Source of the DNA: Axinella damicornis
Lineage: Eukaryota > Porifera > Demospongiae > Axinellida > Axinellidae
Direction of reading: 5' to 3'
Assembly (NCBI GenBank): GCA_963931865.1
Contig: OZ007515.1
Location: 12,528,924-12,592,923, forward strand
DNA: 64,000 bases
In this document: piece by piece, positions 44,636 through 55,100 of the stretch
Position numbering within the stretch: the first letter of the stretch is position 1
Layout of the letters: every line of letters starts with the position of its first letter
Made by a program: the position numbers and the translations under genes
Notes under the pieces: model-generated
What the model saw: the letters and a program-made list of their open reading frames with translations, nothing else
The model's database searches: none
What the model was told of the DNA's origin: nothing

Positions 44636-47614
44636 ATGGACTTTGGCGACTCGTTTTTCGAGGACTCAGATGAATGTGACGAAGGTAATGATTTGAAGCC
44701 CACAGAGAAAGTACTGTATACAGCCAAGAGGTGTGAACCAGAGGTGAGACTTTACCAATTAAGGGCAGGTGTTTGTCTCGATCATTCCCCAACCCATGCC
44801 AGCCTCACTGAGGAAAAGGAGTCTTGGGGAGGAATTAAGTTGTGCTGTACAGTGAGCCCCAATCAATTGCTGGATAGTGGTCAGTCACATGACCAAGCTA
44901 CTTGGAGCATATGCAACTGCCAAAGGGGTGACACTCCAATAGACGCCGTAGTCAGAGCTGCGACCGGGCTTATTAGCGAATCTTAACCCCGTATACTAAG
45001 GAAGCTCTTCAAAGGGGTGGAGTCACTACACATTCTTCCGTATACTATCGGCGGTCAAGTGGTCAACGGCTGAAATACAGCGCAGTCAAACAGTCAAGAG
45101 TCTTTTTGCGATGCGGTCAAGTGGTCAAGCAGCAAAAATGACGGTCACGATTTCTTGACCCCGGTCGCAGCTCTGACTACGGCGTCAATGGGAGTGTCAC
45201 CCCCTTGACTGCTATCAGGGGTCTTGCCAATTAAGAGGTGGGTTAGGGGAAGTCTTGTTCCCAGACCATTTTTCGCATGCGGAAGATTAGTCTGGTGGAC
45301 AACCTAATTCGTTTTCGCTCCTCAAAAATGGTGACATAACACTTGTAGGAAAGTATTATGTCTGACGTCACATGAACTGTGGATGGAACTATCATAGCAC
45401 ACGATAATGCCGTACTGAGACAGAGGTTGTCTTCCTTGGAGGTTCAGAACACCAAGGAGAGAAGATCTGCAGAAAGAAATACCTCTCTCTGTGTTAGAGA
45501 GACACGGATTAACTTTCCACTGCCAGTTGATACGCTCACAAATGCTTCACAGACCTCCCGACAGCCCTCTCGTGGTGTAGTTCACAGACCTCCCGACAGC
45601 CCTCTCGTGGTGTAGTTCACACAAGTCTCTTGCACACCCACCTCAATCATGTAGCTTTTATGGTTGCCATTAATCACGTCACTTACGAAACGCAATCTGA
45701 TTAGACCACCAATATGGTTTCTGGTTTTGGCATGTGAACATACTGCGTTGGTGCGTGGATGAGCAGAGATCCATGTTGATCAGGACAGAACATTTATCAT
45801 CTCTCATTCAGTGGTTCTTGCAGGACCCTGGTGCCAGTGATGGGGGTAGCTCAGGAACTCAAGAGACGGAGAACCACATGTTGCTGAAATTCCGAGCAGA
45901 TTTCCTGTACTACAGGAAGCAATATTCGGCTGCTGTGGAGGTGTACCACCGTATCCTGGAGATCCTACCCCCCACCAATGGGCTGGTAAGGAAGGAGGTG
46001 ACAGACTCTCTCACCAGATGCCAACTCCACTTGGGAGGGTACCTTGAGGCCTTGGAGTACGCCAAGTCTCTGGTAGGTTGGAACGTCTGTTGGAGGTTAC
46101 CTCAGTCCCATGATCACATTCCAATACCTTCACAAGATGACGTACAAATCAAGTCAAGATTTGATTGTCTGTGTCCCAGGTCCTTCCTCCCCATGCCCGT
46201 GACTCGGCGTCATGGCAACTGCTAGCACAATGCCACCAGCAGCTTGGCAATGGTGAAGGTATGCACCTCAGAACTTGAGAAAACCATCCAATCTGATGTT
46301 TAAACACTCCTCTTCTCTCTGTCCTTTCTTAGAGCAAGTGTTACACCTCCAAAAGAGTGCAATGCTTCAGCGATACCAGGTGTCTTACTGGTTACAGCTC
46401 TCAGAGGGGTATGAGGCACTATACAGACATGGAATCAAAGATAAATGCACCACTGGTCACTCTCAGCTAATCTTGAGCAATACAGTTGCTCTCTTCAGGC
46501 CTTACTTCAGATGGAGCAAGCCAGGGGAAACACCACCAGAAGTGTGGCCTTCAGAGAGACATGATGGCCGTCACATGCAAGGAACAGAGTCACTGAGCAG
46601 GCCTCACCATGGCTGCCCTGACTCTGGTCCTGAGAGTGGAAACCAACCTCTGTTGTGTGGCCTGACTGATGGCACAGCATGTGAGGGTTGCCGTGGATAT
46701 GGTGACTGTGGATCTAAGGGCTGTGTGCAGAATACACCTGTTTCTGGCAAAGGGCTGTCCAGGATAGAGATACTGCAGAGTGGCAGCACACACATGCACG
46801 CCAGTAAGGGCTCTGTGGGGTGTGTGTGCCCCACATGCTCTCCCTTCTGTCTGATTGTTGGAGGGAAGATGGCTGCAGCAGACTTCCTGGCTCGGCTAGG
46901 GGAGCTACCTTGTGAAACTGCTAAGGAAGTGTTGAGTAGCTTCTACACAATGGCATCTTGCAGCTGCTTCATATGGGCCAGGTAACACAGCAGGGTGTAG
47001 CCTCCCATCTCACTAGAACTATTGCAAGTGTTACTCTGGTGACTCCAACTAAAGCTACTTTATTATGTTCTCCTGTTTGCAATAATTATGTAAGAAAGCA
47101 AGACTGAATCCATGTACATGAAGATCTTGTGCAGTTTTCAAGTTGCTCTTCAGCTTAACTGATCTTATCCTAGCCTCGTTCCCAGGCCTTCTCACCCCAG
47201 CATTTGTCGCTTGCAGTATAGTACTGCAAGCGACAAACGCTGGGGTGAGAAGGCCTGGGAATGAGGCTAATCATTTTATCCTCCTTCCACTAAATATAAT
47301 TTTTCACAACACAGGCAATTGTTGCTCTATTCCGTCCGCTACTCTGCCTCATTTGCCAGAGAGAAACAGCAAGAGGAACTGAAGAGAGTGGACCTGCTGC
47401 TGAATGGTTTCCATAGCAACATAACAAAGCTCCTGCTGGGCCACTTCAGTCAAAAAAGTGTAAGACTAGCTCTTGTCTCCAGCTCCACTTTATAGACTGC
47501 ATACTTGCAATTGGCCAAGTGAATTTAAAGCTGGAGCACACAATTACAACCAGTATGTCCGTTTTGATTTCTCATCTTCTGCAGGTTTTTGAAGACTCTT
47601 CAGACAAGAGTTGA
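44636..47614 (+). CDS. C8orf76-like TPR-repeat protein
   Basis: Six exons join in phase: 44636-44743, 45812-46072, 46180-46258, 46333-46981, 47315-47459, 47585-47614, giving 423 residues (human C8orf76 about 380). The N terminus MDFGDSFFEDSDE..YTAKRCEPEW parallels FEDSVFEERPE..YCAKLCEPQW. LLKFRADFLYYRKQYSAAVE parallels [20 protein letters not shown], and RCQLHLGGYLEALEYAKSL parallels RCLAHLGRHMEALEIAANL. Residues 50-210 look like tetratricopeptide helices. Exon 4 also encodes a cysteine-rich stretch (CGLTDGTACEGCRGYGDCGS) that I do not see in the human protein. The function is unknown. Intron 1 carries a MITE and a 37-bp direct duplication. The exon 5 donor at 47460 (gtaaga) was preferred because it gives phase 0 and a short acidic C terminus. 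Confidence 0.87.
44922..45206. mobile_element. MITE, copy A of the 'aaggggtg..cactcc' family
   Basis: Long terminal inverted repeats: 'aaggggtgacactccaatag' + 'acgccgtagtcagagctgcg' at the left is mirrored by 'cgcagctctgactacggcgt' + 'caatgggagtgtcacccc' at the right. The interior contains 'ggtcaagtggtcaa' repeats and no coding sequence. It lies in intron 1 of the C8orf76-like gene. Confidence 0.88.
45550..45626. repeat. 37-bp perfect tandem duplication
   Basis: 'cacagacctcccgacagccc' + 'tctcgtggtgtagtt' occurs twice in direct succession in intron 1 of the C8orf76-like gene. Confidence 0.9.
47171..47269. mobile_element. Foldback element, 'tagcctcgttcccag' family
   Basis: Nearly perfect palindrome: tagcctcgttcccaggcctt ... 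'gcttgcagtatagtactgca' at the centre ... aaggcctgggaatgaggcta. It lies in intron 4 of the C8orf76-like gene. Confidence 0.92.
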
Positions 47615-47773
47615 TCACAGTGTACTATACACGAAAACAAATTTCAATCTTGGTACCGTATTGAAAGTCATATGCAAAACAAGTGCCCAGCAAAAGTGTG
47701 AGGTGTGTGACAGTGTGGGTGTGTGACAGTGTGGGTGTGTGTGACAGTGTGTACATGCAAGAACAGGTGTGGA

Positions 47774-50700
47774 CTAAGAGTCGGTAGACTTGTAGTGATC
47801 ATCATCGATGGTGGAGTAGATATGCCCCTCGTTAGAGAGGAACTCAACGGCAGACCTGTAACAAAGATATTGTGTACCGCCTAGCAGCTGAGCTCAACAT
47901 CACATGCTCTATAGGCTAACATCACATGCAAATCACGTGATCTAACCTCTAATCATGCTTCACATTCCATACAAGTGGATCACATGCAATTGCAAACAAA
48001 CATGACCTTGAAGGCTAATACCAGATACAAATCACATGACCTAAAACAACCCAATCATGGAAGTCACATGCCATGCATCTGGATCACATGCAAATCACAT
48101 GACTACAGGTGCAAATCACATGACTACAGGGTAGATACCTGATGTTCTTTTCTTGGTGGCCATGTTGTCCAAGTGTTGTAATCAGCTCACGAATATCAAC
48201 TCCTTGGTCCACGACCGATCCCGAGATGGTGGTCAGCACCTGCACATTGTCACCAGATCACACACAATGCAAGCAGAGATGACTGATTCACACACAGCTG
48301 TAGCATTCAGCAGCTAGTATGGAACCTGTCTATAGTGGTCACTCTTTAGGCCACAAGTGTTTTCTGGAAATGGAGACCCTACAAGGCAAGATGGCTTGTC
48401 AAAAACAACGGAAATGGCCTCAAGGTGCAGACATGGCCATGCTGTTTGCACCCACCCACCTCTCCCTGTCCCACCCTTCGTGCTCACGCAGCACCTAAGT
48501 CCCAAGGACATTGCCGGATGAATCTGAAAGTCTCACATCAACCAACCTGCTGCTGTAGTGAGGTTAAGCCAGTGTCTTGTCGTGCCCCAGCATACGTTGG
48601 CATCCCACCACCTCCCCTTGCCATTTGTGTGCTGGTTGCCATGGGAGTGCCCCACCCACTGGCCACCTGCTGAGCTTGCTGCTGGAACGAGGGAGGCTGT
48701 GTGTGCATGCATGTGCATGTGTTTGATCAGCACAGAAACCTCTCCTAGCCACACCGATGAATGTATGTGAGGGATTATCATATGACTGTCACATGATCAA
48801 TGCAATCACACTCACCACTGGGACACCCTTGGTCACAGCTAGATGACAGTAGACGGTCTCGGCTAGGTGGTGAGAGAGCTCGTTGAAGTCTTCTATGGGT
48901 CGGATGTTGAAGGCAATCATGTTCTTCTGCTTGTTGAACGATCGGAGATGCCCCACGGCTTTTACGTACATCCCCTCACGGCATGATGCACGCTCCAGCT
49001 GGTTCGGAGTGTCCTGGGAGGAGGAGAGGAGGAGGAAAAAGAGGAGGGGAGGGAGAGAGAGGAGAGATGGGAGGAAAAGAGGAGAGGAGGGAGGAAAGAG
49101 GAGAGGAGGGAGGAAAGAGGAGAGGAGGGGTGTGTGTAGAGTGGAACAAGGGAGGAGTGAAACAAGGGAGGAGTGGATGGGATTCTTTGAGATTTTGTGT
49201 GATGGGATATCACGTGTGTGTGTGAAGGGGAGCTCGCTCCTAGTTCAGTGTACCTGCTCATCTATCCACCGGCGCACATCCACCCAGGGTCCTGTACGGT
49301 CATCGATCTTGTACGTAACAGTCGTGGCGGACTCATTCACCTCCATAATCTCCCCCATCAACACAATCTGCAGGAGGTGCATGGTTGGTTCCTTGAAAGT
49401 AAGGTTTAAATATTTATCCTCCGAAGAACAATTGAAATAGTCGACTCGGTGACTGACCTAAGTTGTCGACTATATTTCTTGTGGGTCAACTAGTTCAAGT
49501 GGTGATGCACTGATATGGACACCGATAATGGACAAAAAAAATATCTGCTGATATCTGATAGCTGATCCGATTATTGGTGTAAAACTATCCAGTGGGTCAG
49601 CCTTACTCCATAGAGTGTATCAACTCTTGCATGTAGAACAAAAGATGTCAGTGAAGTGATCGGTGCTGTGTGTAGCCTCGTTCCCAGGCCGCGTGGGAGG
49701 AGAAAAGATGGCCTGGTATCATAGATAATATATCTATGCTGGTATCCACTGCTTGCGCAAGTGCCGCTATTTCCAGTATATTTCCGTAAGGTCATTCCAC
49801 GTGGATCATATCCAGACCGAATATTCAAGGTCTAATCTACGTACACGCTCAAGTAAAAAAGTTGCTGCAAAGCAAATCCGGTCGTTCAGAAGGGCGACCC
49901 AAGTATTCCGCTGCTCTCTTCGGTGATGTAGGATTGTGTGAAGATAGGCGTTCTCGTCTGTGTAAGTTACTTCTCATGTCTGCCGTGTCTGTTGACAGTG
50001 GCAACGGTTTACCTGCCGTTCCTGCGTAGGCGAAGTCAAGACAGTCAAACCGAAACTCAGGGCACTTATGAAGCAGGTTCCTGACAGTGTGGCAAGTTTC
50101 CAGACACCTTAGACGCACAGAAAGCGCTTTCTCACTTGTTTCTTTTCGATGATACGGAAGTGAATCGGACGTATACGTATCAATTTTACTGACCATTTAC
50201 AAGCGAAAACGAATTCCAAAGTTTTTCTGGGAATGCTTGCGCATGCTCAAGCAGTGGATACCAGGCCGTCTTCTCTCCTCCCACGCGGCCTGGGAACGAG
50301 GCTATGTTGTGAGCAGCTAGTAGAACTCCTGCAAACTACAAACTTATTAACTTCACTAGCCATAGGGAGATTCCCAGTCGTTTGCACCCTAGGTCAAGGG
50401 TTCATACTAAGTTCAATCTCATCCCCGCTGATCTTAAACTGGTTACATACTTGGTTCAGCTCGTTAGCGCTGCCACTGAGCTTAAACTGGTTCTCCCCGA
50501 GTTCAATCGCTGACTGTATCTGGGCCGAGGTCACAGGTGTCATTGACTGGTGCTTACCTCCCTGTGCCTGTGGGGGGAGTGGGTGTGGTAAGTGGGTGTG
50601 GTGAGGGGAGAGGTGTGTGATGACTCCAATGGTGAGGGGGTGAAAGAGAGGTGTGGTGAAGGGAATGAGGGGAGAGGGTGTTGACAAGAGAAGGTATGTG

Positions 50701-51851
50701 GTGACAGGAGGCGTGTGGTGATTCGACAATCGACATGCACCCAAATGGGGCCCACCTTTCCACCCGGAGACTGCCCAAAGCCAGGTGACGTGAATCCTTG
50801 TGACCCCTGGATGTAACCACCTCCTCCACCAAAACCTCCACCCCCACCGTAACCACCTCCTCCGTAACCGCCGCCTCCTCCTCCTCCTCCATAGCCACCA
50901 CCTCCTCCATAGCCACCACCTCCTCCATAGCCACCTCCTCCGCCACCATATCCACCTCCACCTCCACTTCCTCCTCCTCCATAACCGCCTCCGCCTCCAT
51001 AACCGCCTCCTCCACCTCCGTAACCGCCTCCTCTGCCACCACCTCCCCCTCCATATCCCCTTCCTCCCCCATTAAACGAATCTACAGACTACATGTATGT
51101 ATAAGAAAGGAACAATAAACAATAGCAACAGCACTTCATACAGTAAAGCTTGTCATTCTGTTGCTATGGCACATTGCTAACGAGCACATGGATAGGTCCT
51201 TATTATTATCACATGACAGCAGCCACAGCTCTACTCATATAGGTCCTAGACAAGACGCACAGGAAGGGAACATCTGGTTACTATGAACAGGTCTGGTCTC
51301 TGTGGCACAGAGGACCTCACATCATATCAAATGTCAGGAGGGACGCCATTGGACTGCCGTATTGTGATGTCAGTGATCAGCAAGATACCATAGTCGCCGA
51401 TTATTTCGCGTGGCAATAATTTCGCGGTCTAGCCACTAAACGTTTGCCAATCATGTGACCAACAAAGTAATAATTAAACATCTCCTTTGGATCTGACAAA
51501 GGCAGCATCCATGAAAACCTGTCTATAGTGACCAGAAATTCATTCTCCCAGTTAACGTATGGCCCATACAATACTGCTCCACCCCTTGCCGAGTTCTACT
51601 TGCAATGTATTGCACAGTCTGCAGCTGCTCAAACTAATATGGTACTGCACTTGTGTCTCACCTGGTAGCCTCCGCCTGTAGTCACATGACAAGGTGAACA
51701 GGGAGCAAGCATGGGGAGGGAAAGGATAGTGTGCATTATTTAGGTCTTGCCTCAATTCATCCGTAGATAATAACACTCCGTATAATTTATCTAACTGTCT
51801 ATGGTTGGGGTAACAGTGCAGTACTTCTCCTAACTAACCTCCAAAATTCAT
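47774..51851 (-). CDS. RPA2: Replication protein A 32 kDa subunit (RPA2), glycine-rich N terminus
   Basis: Eight exons join in phase: 51839-51851, 50756-51081, 50451-50567, 49254-49367, 48816-49013, 48547-48696, 48139-48239, 47774-47855, giving 366 residues (human 270). The OB fold is seen in [20 protein letters not shown] and [20 protein letters not shown]. The C-terminal winged helix ends [20 protein letters not shown] + KSTDS, matching human [24 protein letters not shown]. The second exon encodes about 100 residues of GGY/GGGG repeats, versus a short SYGGAGGY segment in human. RPA2 is part of the single-strand DNA-binding complex of replication and repair. Exon 1 holds only MNFG plus one base. 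Stops of RPA2 and the C8orf76-like gene are 159 bp apart (convergent). Confidence 0.95.
47890..48130. repeat. Array of TCACATG(A/C) motifs in RPA2 intron 7
   Basis: At least eight 'atcacatg' cores, several as 'caaatcacatgactacagg', are spread over 240 bases. The motif matches the array in eIF3i intron 5. Confidence 0.75.
49020..49135. repeat. Purine (GGA/GAGGA) tract in RPA2 intron 4
   Basis: Irregular 'ggaggaaagaggagagg' repeats, pyrimidine in gene sense, ending just before the acceptor of exon 48816-49013. Confidence 0.85.
49673..50304. mobile_element. Large foldback element in RPA2 intron 3
   Basis: Arms 'tagcctcgttcccaggccgc' + 'gtgggaggagaaaagatggc' and, about 590 bp away, 'gccgtcttctctcctcccac' + 'gcggcctgggaacgaggcta' are inverted copies. 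An inner inverted pair 'tggtatccactgcttgcgca' / 'tgctcaagcagtggatacca' extends the arms. The interior (about 49790-50230) has only short frames without family resemblance. Confidence 0.85.
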
Positions 51852-52177
51852 CTCTGTCGCACACTTCGTCCCTTCACTCGAGCTACTTCCAGCACTTCCC
51901 TCCAAGCAGGCGCCTAAACTTTGCACATGCGCAGTAGGACCTAGGTTGGCCACGTGTTGTCGTTTACAACTGCTATGGACGTTCCGCCTTTTGATTCAAG
52001 AGCCCAGTCAATAATTTCTGCAGGTACATTATTTGCCATTCGGCCTATGGTTGGGAGACTGTTCAATAGCTTCACTAAGCTACTCGATACATGCAACCTC
52101 TCTTCTCTCCCACTGATCTGAGGTGAAAGTCGTATCTCCCGCTCGTTTCACGGGAAGTCAGCCGATTGGTTAATTCA
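51852..52177. promoter_or_regulatory. Candidate bidirectional promoter RPA2 / RCC1
   Basis: 326 bp between the divergent start codons. It contains an NRF-1-like site 'cacatgcgcagt' (51926-51937), a CACGTG E-box (gccacgtgtt, about 51950-51959) and 'ccgattggtt' (CCAAT in reverse, about 52161-52170). An in-frame plus-strand ATG at 51975 (MDVPPFDSRAQ) precedes a gtacat donor but would not read into RCC1. Confidence 0.55.
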
Positions 52178-55100
52178 ATGCCACCACGAGGGAAGCGAAG
52201 TCGCAAAGCGCTGAGTGCAAGAAATGCGAAAGAACCATCAGTAGGGGACATAAGCGCGGAGCCACAACCGAAAGCGACTGCGTCTGCAAGGAGAGGGAGA
52301 GCGAGGGGGAAGGCGAAGGAGAATAAGATGGAAGACCAGCCGAAGAAGAGGAAGCTGCCTGGTGTGTGACCTTTGCACTGTAATGAAGTAGCTAACGCCT
52401 CTGAATTATAGCGTTTTCCAAATCTTGCTTGTCGCAGAGGAGAAGCAGAATGGTGATGAGGTACCTGCAACTAAGAGAAGGAGGGGGGAGGGCACTGACA
52501 GCTCCACCGAAGGTCAGTACAAGGCAGCTCCCTGGATGGACAGTATTGCAATGGGTGGCCCCAGTATGCACAAGGGCCGGGGTGGTCACTCCAATAAGAA
52601 CCATATGTAGAGCTGCGACTGGGGATTGTGACCCCATATATGGTGGATGTATGGGTGTGGCTTACTGTATTACTCCGTATACTACCAAAACGTCACACAG
52701 TCACAGTGGATTTTGCGACGGTCACAGGGTCGCCGGCAGTTTAGCAGTTTTTGGACAGTCACAGTATGTGACCACAGTCGCTGCTCTAAGTATGGCACAT
52801 TTTGGAGTGGCCACCCCTTGTAGGCAAGGTGAGGACAATCTGAAATGACAATAGGGCATGTTGTCTCTGTTCTATGGGGTAGGCAATGACGTCAATTAGG
52901 GTTCGACTAGTGTGTAGTGGAGCGACCGTCCATTAGTCTAACAAGAGAGTTTATGGTCAACCCGTCCAACGAGTATGAGGACACTTTGTGTGGTAACGTA
53001 CTTATGAGTGACGTTAATTTTGTTTCTCCTCCCCTTCAATAGAAACAGACACCTTTATCCTGACCTCTCGTCCGGTGATGGAGCCGAGCGAACCCATGGA
53101 GGTTGAATCTGTCATCTCCCATTCCTCACACAGCAAAATCCCTGGAGAGGTCAGAGGTCAACTCTCCCCATCCAAATACCCCTTGAAATAGAAGCCCATC
53201 ACTTAAACGCACCACCTGGATGTACATAGCCTCCCAGCTGTAGTATACCCCCCGACCCCTATCGGTACATGCATGGTCCCACTCTCTCTCTCTCTCACAG
53301 GTAATGGTGTTAGGTCAAGGTGACATGGGCCAGTTAGGACTTGGCGAAGACATAATGGAGCGTAAAAGGCCATTTCCTGTGGGCGGGGCCCTTGCTGGAA
53401 AGAATGTAGTGCAGGTTGTGTGTGGAGGGATGCACACCGTTGCACTCACAGATGCGGGAGAGGTGGGTGTGGCAGTTTAATACATGGTAAAATAGTCATC
53501 TCCAGCCTGGTCATCCCCAGTCTCATTGCTGGGTCATCCCCAGCCTCATTGCCGGGTCATCTCCAGCCTCATTGCCGGGTCATCCCCATCCTCATTGCTG
53601 GGTCATCCCCAGCCTCATTGGGTCATCCCCAGCCTCATTGCCGGGTCATCCCCAGCCTCATTGGGTCATCCCCAGCCTCATTGCCGGGTCATCCCCAGCC
53701 TCATTGCTGGGTCATCTCCAGCCTCATTGCCGGGTCATCTCCAGCCTCATTGGGTCATCCCCAGCCTCATTGCTGGGTCATCCCCAGTCTCATTGCCGGG
53801 TCATCTCCAGCCTCATTACCGGGTCATCCCCATCCTCATTGCTGGGTCATCCCCAGCCTCATTGGGTCATCCCCAGCCTCATTGCCGGGTCATCCCCATC
53901 CTCATTGCTGGGTCATCCCCAGCCTCATTGGGTCATCCCCAGCCTCATTGCCGGGTCATCCCCAGCCTCATTGGGTCATCCCCAGCCTCATTGCCGGGTC
54001 ATCCCCAGCCTCATTGCCGGGTCATCTCCAGCCTCATTGCTGGGTCATCCCCAGCCTCATTGCTGGGTCATCCCCAGCCTCATTGCTGGGTCATCCCCAG
54101 CCTCATTGCTGGGTCATCTCCAGCCTCATTGCTGGGTCATCCCCAGCCTCATTGCTGGGTCATCTCCAGCCTCATTGCTGGGTCATCCCCAGCCTCATTG
54201 CTGGGTCACCCCCAACCGCATTCCCAGGTCATCCCCAGCCTCGTTCCAAGATCATGACCTGCCTCATTCCTGAGCCTCACTCCTCGGTCATCTCCAGCCT
54301 CATAGCCAGGTCATCCCTTCCTTGTAGCCTTGTTCCCAGGCTTGACAAAAAGCTGGGGAGGAGCCTGGGAACGAGGCTACTTCCCCGATCATTCCAGCCT
54401 CATTCCTGGCTCATACCCCCCAAACACCTGCTTTATCATGAAAGCTGGTAGACATCATCATGTCAGATGGTGAATTCCATGACCATGCACGTTTTCCTGA
54501 ACTTGTGTTGCTCTACCTGTGACAATCACGATATACCTTCCCTTCTTCTCATCCTCCTGCTTCCTTCTCCCTTTCCCTCTCTCTTCCCCCCCCCCCCCCC
54601 GCAGGTGTATACCTGGGGCTGCAATGACGAGGGTGCTCTCGGGCGTAAGATAGGGGAGGGAGAGGAATACGATCCAGGGATGGTGGATAAGCTAGCGCAC
54701 GTGAAAGTTGTACAAGTGTCTGCTGGGGACAGCCACACGGCTGTGCTTGCTACCAATGGCAACGTCTACTCCTGGGGCGTGTTCAGAGTAAGGCCCAGAC
54801 TCACCCTCTTGTTCAATAGGCATGACTGATGTAGATGGTACAACCAGGTGGCAAATAATCCCATGAACAGGGTTTCTTTTAGGGGTGGGTAAGGGAGCAG
54901 TTCTCCCCCGTTGAAAATAGCCTGAACTAGAAGCAGACTGGAATTAGTAGACTGGAATTGGTCTGAGGTCTCCACACAATGCTGCTGTATGCAGCTTGTG
55001 TGATGCTCCTCTGCAGTGGGCCCAGTGGCTTATTGGTAATGAGCATCTGACTGATATTTTGGCTTTGAATCCCATAATTTTAGTGTGGATTCACCTTTCT

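Noticed and set aside
51975..52023. Upstream RCC1 exon starting MDVPPFDSRAQSIISA
   Set aside because: Spliced from its gtacat donor to any acceptor before 52178 the frame ends in a stop before RCC1; at most a leader exon.
53420..54451. Three overlapping long plus-strand open frames (up to 343 codons) rich in [13 protein letters not shown] repeats
   Set aside because: They are read-through of the intronic 23/20-bp minisatellite; RCC1 exons on both sides splice across it in phase.
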